Of a stretch of 33,024 nt of DNA, positions 1 to 7,128 are shown piece after piece. Under the pieces are notes generated by a model. That model made no database searches. It worked only from the letters and a program-made list of their open reading frames with translations, and had not been told where the DNA came from. Origin of the DNA: a virus; IMG/VR virus record IMGVR_UViG_3300009285_001640, positions 1 through 33,024 of that record; one strand, 5' to 3'. Positions within the stretch are counted from its first letter, which is position 1. Each line of letters begins with the position of its first letter. A program made the position numbers and the translations under genes.

Positions 1-1
1 C

Positions 2-685
2 GCGCTTGAAACAGTCGGCGGGGATTTGTACATCCACTCACAGGCCAGTCTGAAATCCGACGCGCTTGAAACAGTCGGCGGGAATTTGTACATCGACTCA
101 CAGGCCAGTCTGCCCGCGCTTGAAACAGTCGGCGGGAATTTGTACATCGACTCACAGGCCAGTCTGCCCGCGCTTGAAACAGTCGGCGGGTATTTGTCCA
201 TCGACTCACAGGCCAGTCTGAAATCCGACGCGCTTGAAACAGTCGGCGGGGATTTGTCCATCGACTCACAGGCCAGTCTGCCCGCGCTTGAAACAGTCGG
301 CGGGGATTTGTCCATCCACTCACAGGCCAGTCTGCCCGCGCTTGAAACAGTCGGCGGGTATTTGTCCATCCACTCACAGGCCAGTCTGAAATCCGACGCG
401 CTTGAAACAGTCGGCGGGGATTTGTACATCCACTCACAGGCCAGTCTGAAATCCGACGCGCTTGAAACAGTCGGCGGGAATTTGTACATCGACTCACAGG
501 CCAGTCTGCCCGCGCTTGAAACAGTCGGCGGGAATTTGTACATCGACTCACAGGCCAGTCTGCCCGCGCTTGAAACAGTCGGCGGGTATTTGTCCATCGA
601 CTCACAGGCCAGTCTGAAATCCGACGCGCTTGAAACAGTCGGCGGGGATTTGTCCATCGACTCACAGGCCAGTCTGAAATCCGAC
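2..685 (+). repeat. 12-unit in-frame tandem repeat (54/60 bp)
   Basis: Seven-unit phasing gives unit starts at 2, 62, 116, 170, 230, 284, 338, 398, 458, 512, 566 and 626. Units are 54 bp (ending in CCC, Pro) or 60 bp (ending in codons for KSD). Within the shared 51 bp I see only three variable bases: unit position 22 (G/A/T giving D/N/Y), 29 (A/C giving Y/S) and 34 (G/C giving D/H). All three are nonsynonymous and no silent difference was seen. Units 1-4 have the same types, in the same order, as units 8-11. Confidence 0.95.
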
Positions 686-1162
686 GCGCTTATAAAAGGT
701 AAAAATGAAAATGCGAAATTGAAAATACGGGAATCATTTGCCGGGCGAGGATATCTCTTTGCCGACAATATCCTCTCAAAATTCATCAGCAAGAAGAAAT
801 CTGGGAAGATTGTATTATGGAAAACAAGAAAAATAGGTTCGCAGAAAATACTCTATGTGGCCCAAAAGGGGGAGATGTTTTCCCACGGAGAAACGCCCAA
901 ACAGGCGGCTCATGATCTACGCTATAAGCTGACTGATCACGACACGACAAAATACAAGGGCTGGACGCTGAAGAGTATTCACCCATTAGCGGAGATTATC
1001 GGGGCGTACAGGGTTATCACTGGCGCATGCGAGGCCGGGGCCAAGCAGTTTTGCGAGGGTAAAAAGATACCGGCCAGAATGTCCGTCCAAGCCGCTATCA
1101 AAGCCACCACCGGCGCGTGGGGCGCGGGGAAATTCGCGGAGTTCTTTAAGGAGGGGAAATAA
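2..1162 (+). CDS. repeat-solenoid protein with conserved C-terminal domain (5' partial)
   Basis: The frame is open to the left window edge, so the true start lies outside; a TTG at 26 is an internal repeat codon and not a start. Residues 1-228 are twelve tandem units of 18 or 20 residues with the core ALETVGGxLxIxSQASL. Their regular L/V/I spacing suggests a stacked beta-solenoid, reminiscent of receptor-L or leucine-rich repeats. The last ~150 residues are non-repetitive and basic, with motifs YKGWTLKSIHP and AYRVITGACEAG. From memory, this type of C-terminal domain recurs in repeat proteins of phages and mobile elements, but I cannot name the family. There is no signal peptide in the visible part. 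Function is unknown; binding or adhesion is only a guess from the solenoid shape. Confidence 0.85.
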   Translation, partial: ALETVGGDLYIHSQASLKSDALETVGGNLYIDSQASLPALETVGGNLYIDSQASLPALETVGGYLSIDSQASLKSDALETVGGDLSIDSQASLPALETVGGDLSIHSQASLPALETVGGYLSIHSQASLKSDALETVGGDLYIHSQASLKSDALETVGGNLYIDSQASLPALETVGGNLYIDSQASLPALETVGGYLSIDSQASLKSDALETVGGDLSIDSQASLKSDALIKGKNENAKLKIRESFAGRGYLFADNILSKFISKKKSGKIVLWKTRKIGSQKILYVAQKGEMFSHGETPKQAAHDLRYKLTDHDTTKYKGWTLKSIHPLAEIIGAYRVITGACEAGAKQFCEGKKIPARMSVQAAIKATTGAWGAGKFAEFFKEGK

Positions 1163-1207
1163 ATGATACGACCATTATACAAATCAGTTGAGCAGGGATT
1201 AAAATAA
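1163..1207 (+). CDS. possible 14-residue leader ORF
   Basis: An ATG directly abuts the stop of the repeat protein and follows an AG-rich sequence (gaggggaaataa). It encodes only 14 residues (MIRPLYKSVEQGLK) and ends 14 bases before the next start. It could be a coupling or leader peptide, or chance. There is no independent support beyond position and the ribosome-binding sequence. Confidence 0.25.
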   Translation: MIRPLYKSVEQGLK

Positions 1208-1221
1208 AGGAGAAAATAATC

Positions 1222-1392
1222 ATGCAAATTGACATAGTAGGAATAGTGATAGGTTTATCCGGCAGCTTTGGTTTAGGATTCTGGGCAAGGGGAGTCATTG
1301 AGAAGTGGGATAGACTGGAAGCTGACCGGAAAAAGGAATTTATTAAAAAAAAACAAGCTGAATATATTTTTAAATATGGAGGGGGAAATTAA
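1222..1392 (+). CDS. small single-span membrane protein, 56 aa
   Basis: The ORF has a good ribosome-binding site (aaggag, 1207-1212) and its TAA overlaps the methyltransferase start by one base (TAATG), so it is probably coupled to it. Residues ~4-22 (IVGIVIGLSGSFGLGFWA) form one hydrophobic segment. A charged tail rich in Lys and Glu follows, likely cytoplasmic. I recognise no family. Its position argues for co-expression with the cytosine methyltransferase. Confidence 0.6.
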   Translation: MQIDIVGIVIGLSGSFGLGFWARGVIEKWDRLEADRKKEFIKKKQAEYIFKYGGGN

Positions 1393-2426
1393 TGGGCATT
1401 AATGTTCTTTCTCTTTTTGATGGGATGTCATGCGGGCAGATAGCGCTTGAACGTGCCGGGATAAAAGTTGACAACTACTTTGCCAGCGAGATTAAACCCC
1501 ATGCCATAAAAGTTACGCAGTATAACTACCCCAAAACCATACAACTCGGTGATGTAACCGAAATAACAAAAGACATGTTGCCTAATATAGATATGGTAAT
1601 AGGTGGGAGTCCTTGCCAGGATTTTTCATCAGCAAATAATAATAGGTTGGGATTAAAAGGCGAAAAGAGTAAACTTTTTTTTGAGTATCTTCGGATATTA
1701 AAAGAATTAAAGCCCAAATATTTTCTATTGGAAAATGTAGTTATGGACTTTATGCAGAGTTCGTTTATTTCAGATTGCCTCAATTGCTATCCGATACGAA
1801 TTAATAGTTCCCTTGTTTCTGCGCAAAATAGAGAAAGATTTTATTGGACAAATATCGGGCCAAGTGATGTAGATTTGTTCTACAATCATATATGCAATAT
1901 TCCCCCCCCAGAGGATAAGTTTATTCAGTTAAAGGATATTTTGGAAGATGGCTTTTGTAATATGAATAAATCAAGAAGCCTACTATCCTCGGATAGTAGG
2001 CCATTGGCTACACCTACAAAGATGTTCCATCGCTACAATGATACAGGGTTTACAACTTGCGTTTTTAAAGATGAACAGGCTTACATGGAAATGCTCGCTG
2101 CACATACAAAATCTAAGATAAACCAGATAAACCAGATAAACCAAGTTAAAGAATTTGGGAACAATCCACATACTGAAAATCGTATATATTCAGATGTGGG
2201 AAAAATAGGAACTTTAACCACGGTTAATAGTTATAATTTTAAAATATTCAGTAAGAATAAAATACGCTACCTGACCCAAAAAGAATTGGAGCGTTTACAA
2301 ACTGTCCCAGAGGGATATACTAATATAATTAAAAGAAATCAAGCTGCTGATTGTCTTGGGGACGGATGGACAGTAGAAGTAATAGCCTACATCTTCAGTT
2401 TCTTGCCAAAGGAATATAAACAATGA
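1392..2426 (+). CDS. DNA (cytosine-5) methyltransferase
   Basis: This 344-residue protein has the C5-methyltransferase motifs in order: SAM-binding LSLFDGMSCGQIAL (residues 6-19), catalytic GGSPCQDFS with Cys75, ENV at 114-116, QNRERFYW at 145-152, and a C-terminal motif near LGDGWTVEVIAYIF. The family transfers a methyl group from SAM to C5 of cytosine in a target site. The LFDGMSCGQ and FASEIKPHA signatures resemble the short, Dnmt3-like enzymes common in phages. Length is normal and the gene looks intact. No partner restriction endonuclease is visible, so protection of phage DNA against host restriction is the likely role. The target-recognition region (~residues 180-270) contains an inverted repeat and a tandem NQI coding repeat near 2118-2147. 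Confidence 0.93.
   Translation: MGINVLSLFDGMSCGQIALERAGIKVDNYFASEIKPHAIKVTQYNYPKTIQLGDVTEITKDMLPNIDMVIGGSPCQDFSSANNNRLGLKGEKSKLFFEYLRILKELKPKYFLLENVVMDFMQSSFISDCLNCYPIRINSSLVSAQNRERFYWTNIGPSDVDLFYNHICNIPPPEDKFIQLKDILEDGFCNMNKSRSLLSSDSRPLATPTKMFHRYNDTGFTTCVFKDEQAYMEMLAAHTKSKINQINQINQVKEFGNNPHTENRIYSDVGKIGTLTTVNSYNFKIFSKNKIRYLTQKELERLQTVPEGYTNIIKRNQAADCLGDGWTVEVIAYIFSFLPKEYKQ
1978..2001 (+). repeat. perfect inverted repeat, 11-bp arms, 2-bp spacer
   Basis: Arms gcctactatcc and ggatagtaggc flank tc. The element lies within the target-recognition coding region of the cytosine methyltransferase. It would form a tight hairpin in mRNA or an extruded cruciform in DNA. Confidence 0.8.
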
Positions 2427-2644
2427 CCAAATCACAAGACCTGATAGAAAAGCTAAAAGCAGATATAGAAAGCCTTTACAATAAAGGCTACAGCGATGGT
2501 TACGCACAAGGGGTAGAGAATGGCAAAAGCCTGGCGAAACTTCCCGCCATGCAGAATAGCGAGCATGGTGCTAAAAAGGTGTTCAAGGATTCAGCCGGCA
2601 ATAGCGTTACTGTTTTTAATGGGGTGGAGAGGAGAAAGAGATGA
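2423..2644 (+). CDS. small charged protein, 73 aa
   Basis: The start overlaps the methyltransferase stop as ATGA and the stop overlaps the next start as ATGA, so the three genes form a coupled string. An N-terminal amphipathic helix (residues 1-20) is followed by a GYSDGYAQGVENGK segment, a Gly/Tyr pattern frequent in small phage proteins. There is no signal peptide or cysteine cluster. I do not recognise the family. Confidence 0.7.
   Translation: MTKSQDLIEKLKADIESLYNKGYSDGYAQGVENGKSLAKLPAMQNSEHGAKKVFKDSAGNSVTVFNGVERRKR
2471..2489 (+). repeat. short inverted repeat, 8-bp arms, 3-bp spacer
   Basis: Arms agccttta and taaaggct flank caa inside the small coupled ORF. It resembles the hairpins in the two flanking methyltransferase genes in its tight loop, but is shorter and could be chance. 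Confidence 0.55.
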
Positions 2645-2871
2645 AACAAGTAAAATTCAAGGCAAATAAAGGTTGCTATAATTCATTTAAATTAAAAAAT
2701 TGTTTAACCATTGCGAGATTATTAAGCCGCAGACCACATAATATCCAATGGTTACATAGAGAATTGGAAGTGTCTGAAAGAAGCATTTTAAGATATTTAC
2801 AAGCCCTGGATTCTGCCGGTTTTAGACTTAAAAAGTGTGAAAAAAAAAGTTGGTACCAAATTGATAAATAG
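2641..2871 (+). CDS. winged-helix/HTH DNA-binding protein, 76 aa
   Basis: Residues ~20-70 read as a helix-turn-helix of the HTH_11/DeoR-like type: the segment NIQWLHRELEVSERSILRYL is followed by a short wing (GFRLKKCEKKSWYQI). The gene is coupled by ATGA to the preceding ORF and is the last gene before an apparent promoter, so it may regulate the neighbouring unit. No ligand-binding domain is present. The regulatory target is inferred from position only. Confidence 0.7.
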   Translation: MKQVKFKANKGCYNSFKLKNCLTIARLLSRRPHNIQWLHRELEVSERSILRYLQALDSAGFRLKKCEKKSWYQIDK

Positions 2872-2924
2872 AGAAATATCTGAACCAAACAAAACCGCCG
2901 CTTGTCTTTTTTCCGGTGTCAATA

Positions 2925-2933
2925 TGGTATAAT
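2925..2933 (+). promoter_or_regulatory. putative extended -10 promoter
   Basis: TGG-TATAAT gives an extended -10 (TGn) plus a perfect TATAAT hexamer. The best upstream match, TTGTCT at 2902-2907, is 20 bp away, which is too far for a good -35, so the extended -10 probably carries recognition. A ribosome-binding sequence (gcggaggtc) follows at 2938, before the ATG at 2954. Confidence 0.6.
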
Positions 2934-2953
2934 AATGCGGAGGTCTTAAAAAA

Positions 2954-4168
2954 ATGCAATTATCATGGAATACCGAAAAGCGTAAAATCAAAGATCTTGT
3001 TCCATATAAACATAATCCGCGCCGTCTCACCGAAGAACAAGGTGCTCAACTTAAAAAATCCCTTGAAAAATTTAATCTTGTGGAAATCCCGGCCATAAAC
3101 ACGGATGGAGTAATTATTGCCGGCCATCAACGGTTGTCCATAATGCAGGCATTGGGACGAGGCGGAGAGATGATCGATGTCCGTGTGCCAAGCCGGAAGT
3201 TAACCGAGGCGGAATTGAAAGAGTATAATCTAAGATCAAATAAAAATACAGGGGAATGGGACTTTGACATACTCGCTAACGATTTTGAACAATCGATGCT
3301 TACCGATGTGGGGTTTAATCTAGCAGAATTTCCAGAGCCGGAACAAACCGTAGTGGAAGGCCAGGACGACGTGCCCGAAATGCGGGCCACGAAGATTAAA
3401 GTCGGGGATATGTTCCAACTTGGTGATCATAGGCTGATTTGTGGCAGCGCGATAGATGAAAAAATAGCAGATAAGATTATGGCAGATGATAAAGTGATAT
3501 GTGTATTTACAGACCCACCATATGGAGTCAGTGTAGGCAAAAAGAACAAAATGCTTAGCACCTTCCAGCCCGCTGGAAGGTGCCTGAATAATCTCATAAT
3601 GGATGATATGAAGCCCGCAGAGCTTGGAGATATGTTATTAAAAGCATTTACTTTGTGGCGCACTCAAATGGCAGACAACTGTTCAGTATTTGTCTGTAGC
3701 CCGCAGGGCGGAGGCTTGGGGATGATGATGATGATGATGATGATGAAAGAATCTGGCCTAGAGGTTCGCCATGTTATTAACTGGGTGAAAAATTCCCCGA
3801 CATTTAGTATGGGCCGGCTTGATTACGATTACCAGCATGAGCCGATATTATTTACATGGACCAAAACACATAAACGAAAAAAAGCTGGCGTATTTCAAAC
3901 TTCCTTGTGGGCCGTAGATAAGCCGAGGGCATGTGATTTACATCCAACGATGAAGCCGGTTGAATTACCGGAAAATGCAATAATGAACCACACAGATAAA
4001 GGAGATATAGTGGTCGATATGTTCGGAGGGAGTGGTACAACGCTTATAGCCTGCGAAAAGACCTGCCGCAAGTGCCGCGTGGTTGAACTAGAACCTGCTT
4101 ACTGCCAAATCATAATAGACCGATGGGAAAAGTTAACTGGTAAAAAATGTATTACCATTGATAAATAA
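2954..4168 (+). CDS. ParB-domain DNA methyltransferase (N6-adenine/N4-cytosine type)
   Basis: The protein has 404 residues. The N-terminal ~100 residues are a ParB/Srx-like domain (KIKDLVPYKHNPRR, then AGHQRLSIMQAL with GHQR at 57-60). The C-terminal part is an amino-methyltransferase with catalytic DPPY at 187-190, HPTMKPVEL at 330-338 and SAM-binding DMFGGSGTT at 355-363. The DPPY-before-FxGxGT order fits the beta class. This two-domain layout is common in phages and mobile elements. The start follows GGAGG-like sequence and a promoter. Unusual features are an (ATG)8 run coding for eight methionines at residues 257-264 and a 12-bp inverted repeat, both in the variable region between the motifs. 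Protection of phage DNA against restriction is the likely role. Confidence 0.92.
   Translation: MQLSWNTEKRKIKDLVPYKHNPRRLTEEQGAQLKKSLEKFNLVEIPAINTDGVIIAGHQRLSIMQALGRGGEMIDVRVPSRKLTEAELKEYNLRSNKNTGEWDFDILANDFEQSMLTDVGFNLAEFPEPEQTVVEGQDDVPEMRATKIKVGDMFQLGDHRLICGSAIDEKIADKIMADDKVICVFTDPPYGVSVGKKNKMLSTFQPAGRCLNNLIMDDMKPAELGDMLLKAFTLWRTQMADNCSVFVCSPQGGGLGMMMMMMMMKESGLEVRHVINWVKNSPTFSMGRLDYDYQHEPILFTWTKTHKRKKAGVFQTSLWAVDKPRACDLHPTMKPVELPENAIMNHTDKGDIVVDMFGGSGTTLIACEKTCRKCRVVELEPAYCQIIIDRWEKLTGKKCITIDK
3558..3583 (+). repeat. perfect inverted repeat, 12-bp arms, 2-bp spacer
   Basis: Arms gcaccttccagc and gctggaaggtgc flank cc inside the ParB-methyltransferase gene, just after the DPPY motif. Unpaired bases flank it on both sides, so the palindrome is sharply bounded. 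Confidence 0.85.
3722..3745 (+). repeat. (ATG)8 trinucleotide microsatellite
   Basis: Eight consecutive ATG codons lie in frame in the methyltransferase gene and encode Met257-Met264. Unit gain or loss would change protein length without shifting the frame. The run could also offer internal start codons, but none has a clear ribosome-binding site. Confidence 0.9.
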
Positions 4169-4186
4169 ACAAAAATGGATTATAAT
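4158..4186 (+). promoter_or_regulatory. strong sigma70-type promoter before terminase small subunit
   Basis: TTGATA (4158-4163), a 17-bp spacer and TATAAT (4181-4186) match the consensus at 11 of 12 positions. Transcription starting about 7 bases downstream would begin at or next to the ATG at 4193, giving a leaderless message. The -35 overlaps the 3' end of the upstream methyltransferase gene. Confidence 0.65.
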
Positions 4187-4639
4187 AAAATTATGGCAGG
4201 AAAAAAAACAGGTAGAACAAATAAACCAGGAGCCGGAAGAAAGCTTTTTGACGGTAAAGATTATCACACCGTGATTCAGAAATTATGTCAGGCATGGAGC
4301 GTTGGCGCTTCAGATAGAGAAGCGTCGTCGCATGCTGGCATAACTCCGAGCGCTCTTTGCGCTTACCAAAAAAGACACCCTGAAATATCTGTACAAAAAG
4401 ACGCATTGCTGGAAACACCTATTTTATCGGCTAGGGTAGCTCTATCTCAATCCATAAAAGCCGGTGACGGTGCGCTGGCGCTTAAATATCTTGAGCGCAA
4501 GCGCAAGGACGAATTTTCAGAACGGCGTGAAATAGTCATGGAGGACAGTAAACGGCTTGAGTGGGCAAAGCAAGCCATGAACTCTCCGGAATTATCGGAT
4601 GACATTTCCAAACTGATGGGAAAAATAGCCAAGAGATGA
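4175..4639 (+). CDS. terminase small subunit-like protein
   Basis: The protein has 154 residues and resembles small terminase subunits. A basic, Gly-rich start (GKKTGRTNKPGAGRK) precedes a helix-turn-helix segment around residues 45-75 (ASDREASSHAGITPSALCAYQKR). A segment typical of these proteins follows (ALSQSIKAGDGALALKYLERKRKDEF), then an acidic/helical tail. Small subunits bind packaging sites on phage DNA and hand it to the large subunit. The start could be 4175 or, if the message begins at the adjacent promoter, 4193 (MAGKKTG). Neither has a clear ribosome-binding site. Unusually, the large subunit gene is about 5.8 kb downstream. Confidence 0.75.
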   Translation: MDYNKIMAGKKTGRTNKPGAGRKLFDGKDYHTVIQKLCQAWSVGASDREASSHAGITPSALCAYQKRHPEISVQKDALLETPILSARVALSQSIKAGDGALALKYLERKRKDEFSERREIVMEDSKRLEWAKQAMNSPELSDDISKLMGKIAKR

Positions 4640-5529
4640 CTTTTAAAAAATACAGGGAACTATGGGCGCAGGCTCATATTAAAACGCCAGCTATGCCACT
4701 AAACGTGGATATTGAATTATCCGCTATTTGTAATCTCAAATGCCCTTTCTGTTTTCTCTCAAACCCAAAACATGAACAGCCGCACAAATTCATGTCGCTT
4801 GATTTGGCTATCCAAACCATAAACGCGGCGCAGCGGATGGGAGTGCCGGCCATAAAATTGAACTGGCGCGGAGAGTCAACGCTTAATCCAAATTTTACCC
4901 GCATAGCAGAATATGCAGCCACAATGGATTTTCACGAAATCCTTTTGAACACAAATGGAAATTACAATGAGATGGCGCTTGATGGGCTTTTGGCCTGTAC
5001 GAAAGTCATGTTCAGCCTGGACTCCATGGTTCCGGCCACATACAAGAAAATGAGGTGCGGCGGAGATCTATTCCGTGTGGCCACCAATATCCAGCGATTG
5101 ATAGAATCCGGACACCGGAACATATGGGTAAGGCGGGTTATAACTGCGGATAATAAATCAGAGGATTTTGTACGGGCCGTGCGTGATGCATTTTGCGATA
5201 AAGTGAAAGTGGCTGAGCATTACTGTTTTGACCGCGTAAAGGGGCAGGATAGGCCCGCCGAGCGAGTATACTGTGGCTATCCGAGCCAGCGGCTTGTGGT
5301 GGCATGTGATGGTGGTATATATCCATGCTGTGTGGACTACGATTGCACTATGAAGTTGGGGGAGGCGACCAGGCTTAAAGAGGCATGGGCCATGGCTCAG
5401 AACTTAAGAGAGTGCCTGAAAGCAAATGATAAACAATATTTTACTGACGTGTGCAAAAATTGCACAAGTTGGATGGCGTACAAAAGCCCAAAGAGAGAAT
5501 ATGTCGCGGATAGAGAGATTGAAATATGA
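4636..5529 (+). CDS. radical SAM/SPASM enzyme
   Basis: This 297-residue protein carries the radical SAM cluster motif CNLKCPFC (Cys32, Cys36, Cys39) and a WRGESTLNP segment equivalent to the GGEP motif (~77-85). A C-terminal SPASM-type region has Cys213, Cys224, Cys231/232, Cys237, Cys273 and Cys276, which can bind auxiliary iron-sulphur clusters. Such enzymes start radical chemistry on peptides, sugars or cofactors. No precursor peptide with an obvious leader is adjacent, whereas a cytidylyltransferase/glycosyltransferase is, so sugar modification is a reasonable guess. The start overlaps the terminase small subunit stop (ATGA). Substrate is unknown. Confidence 0.88.
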   Translation: MTFKKYRELWAQAHIKTPAMPLNVDIELSAICNLKCPFCFLSNPKHEQPHKFMSLDLAIQTINAAQRMGVPAIKLNWRGESTLNPNFTRIAEYAATMDFHEILLNTNGNYNEMALDGLLACTKVMFSLDSMVPATYKKMRCGGDLFRVATNIQRLIESGHRNIWVRRVITADNKSEDFVRAVRDAFCDKVKVAEHYCFDRVKGQDRPAERVYCGYPSQRLVVACDGGIYPCCVDYDCTMKLGEATRLKEAWAMAQNLRECLKANDKQYFTDVCKNCTSWMAYKSPKREYVADREIEI

Positions 5530-5669
5530 AAATGAAAATGGACGAAGTGGACACAAAACAGCAGCGGCAGATTGACGCACTTATAATGACCGTTGGTGTG
5601 ATCGGGATGATTCTCACTATCTGGTGTGCGACACTTACTGTAACTATTTTGGAATTTTCAAAAAAATGA
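5526..5669 (+). CDS. tiny single-span membrane protein, 47 aa
   Basis: The ORF is coupled by ATGA overlaps to both the radical SAM gene before it and the cytidylyltransferase fusion after it. The N-terminus (MKMKMDEVDTKQQRQ) is charged, and residues ~19-42 (LIMTVGVIGMILTIWCATLTV) form one membrane helix. It is too short to assign. Its position suggests it may anchor or accompany the neighbouring enzymes. Confidence 0.6.
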   Translation: MKMKMDEVDTKQQRQIDALIMTVGVIGMILTIWCATLTVTILEFSKK

Positions 5670-7012
5670 TTGACCATTTAGCCATTGTATGCTCTCGGCT
5701 TGAATCTTCCCGCTTACCAGGTAAGGCTTTTAAGCGTATCTCCGGCAGGCCGGCGATTGAGCATATTATAAAGCGCCTTCAGGCCGCTAATATCAAAACC
5801 GTTATTGCCGTCCCTCTCAATGATTTACACGAGTACCAGTCCCGCTTGACACATACAGGTGTGGAAATAGTTTCCGGTAATGCCGACAGCCCTCTACATA
5901 GGCTCTACGATGTGGCCCGGCTGTATGATAGCCCGAAGTGGATTATTCGTGTGACACACGATGACATTTTGATTGATGGTCAGACTGCACTTGATACGCT
6001 TGAGGCTTGCGAGTGGGATGATAGCGGCTATGGGTGCAGCCCCGGCATAGTGGAGGGCGCGGGCGTTGAAATAATCCGCTTTGAGAATTTGGAACACGCC
6101 GCAAAAAAACGCATAGAGCCTACGGAGTTCGTGAGCTATTTTGTAAAAGGCGCCGGACTACCATTTCCAAGGATTACAAAGCATGAACCAAGAATAAACG
6201 TAAAGCGCGACTACCGGCTAACAATGGATTATCCACAGGACGCGCAGGCCCTTGAGGTTGTGCTACGCGCCACAGGCCCGGACGCTTCCGTAGATACTAT
6301 CTGCTATCATCTCGACCATAACCCATATATTTTAAATATCAATCGCCTGCCGGAGTTCTCAATTTACACCTGCGCTCACAATGCCGCATCATTTATATCC
6401 CAGACCATAATGTCCGTTTTAAATTCCGATATCCCAAAAATGGAGTATATCATCGTGGATGACTACTCAACGGATGGAACCTTAGGCCAGATAGCCAGAC
6501 ATTTCCACGATACGCGATTACGGCCAATACTAAATGAATCCAATAAAGGCCTTGCCAGTTCCAGCAATATAGCCTTGGCCTCCTGCCGGGGAAAATATGT
6601 CATGCGAGTCGACGCGGACGATATACTACTCCCAGATAATTTTAGCCAACACTTATGGACGCTTAAAAATAAAATTGACTCTGGCGCGAGCGTGGTATAT
6701 CCTGCATTTTATGAGATGGACGAAACAGGGCAGCGCAGGGATGACATGGTAGACCCGCGGGTATCACACCACGCCGGTTGTGCGCTTATGAGCAAGGCAG
6801 TGGTCAATGAGTTTCGCTTTCGTGATGGCCTACGGCATTGGGATGGCCTGGAATTGTATAACCGCATGGGCGCGGCCGCAGAATATTTTGACTATCCGCT
6901 ATGGCTTTATCGGAAGCACAATAAATCCATGAGCGTAAATAATCTGGAAGAACGCGCCAGCGTAAAGGGATTTATAACCAGTGAAGAACTTAAAACTAAA
7001 AAGGGAACATGA
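5666..7012 (+). CDS. SpsF/NeuA-like cytidylyltransferase fused to GT2 glycosyltransferase
   Basis: From the ATG at 5666 the protein has 448 residues. Residues ~1-215 match the SpsF/acylneuraminate cytidylyltransferase fold: AIVCSRLESSRLPGKAF (nucleotide-binding loop, 6-22), RVTHDD at 95-100 and RLTMDYPQD at 184-192. This family activates acidic or rare sugars as CMP-sugars. Residues ~229-440 are a GT-A family 2 glycosyltransferase with VDDYSTDGT (264-272) and DADD (316-319), the metal-binding DxD. One polypeptide could therefore activate and transfer a sugar. An in-frame ATG at 5624 would add 14 residues, but ATGA coupling to the small membrane ORF favours 5666. Substrates are not determined by sequence. 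Confidence 0.88.
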   Translation: MIDHLAIVCSRLESSRLPGKAFKRISGRPAIEHIIKRLQAANIKTVIAVPLNDLHEYQSRLTHTGVEIVSGNADSPLHRLYDVARLYDSPKWIIRVTHDDILIDGQTALDTLEACEWDDSGYGCSPGIVEGAGVEIIRFENLEHAAKKRIEPTEFVSYFVKGAGLPFPRITKHEPRINVKRDYRLTMDYPQDAQALEVVLRATGPDASVDTICYHLDHNPYILNINRLPEFSIYTCAHNAASFISQTIMSVLNSDIPKMEYIIVDDYSTDGTLGQIARHFHDTRLRPILNESNKGLASSSNIALASCRGKYVMRVDADDILLPDNFSQHLWTLKNKIDSGASVVYPAFYEMDETGQRRDDMVDPRVSHHAGCALMSKAVVNEFRFRDGLRHWDGLELYNRMGAAAEYFDYPLWLYRKHNKSMSVNNLEERASVKGFITSEELKTKKGT

Positions 7013-7128
7013 AAATAGCATTTATTTTAATCATGGCAATATTCGCCTGCGGCTGTTCCACCTTGCGCGGGCTTGGTGAATATAGGGCCGCACAAGTTGA
7101 TAAATGCCCATGTGGATTTATAAAATGA
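7009..7128 (+). CDS. tiny lipoprotein-like peptide, 39 aa
   Basis: The start overlaps the stop of the fusion gene (ATGA). MKIAFILIMAIFACGCS is a short signal sequence with cysteines at 14 and 16, either of which could be lipidated. About 23 residues follow, including KCPCG. If exported, it would be a very small lipoprotein, in size like an outer spanin, but no inner spanin is adjacent. I do not recognise a family. Confidence 0.5.
   Translation: MKIAFILIMAIFACGCSTLRGLGEYRAAQVDKCPCGFIK

Noticed and set aside
2-685. CRISPR-like regular repeats
   Set aside because: The units are contiguous, keep one open reading frame and have no unique spacers; this is a protein-coding tandem repeat.
2-685. 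Diversity-generating retroelement target
   Set aside because: Variation includes G/C changes and not only adenine-derived ones, and no reverse transcriptase or template repeat is present in the window.
5526-7128. The small membrane protein and the small lipoprotein as a spanin pair
   Set aside because: The membrane protein is too short for an inner spanin, the two genes flank a large enzyme, and they are far from the lysis region.
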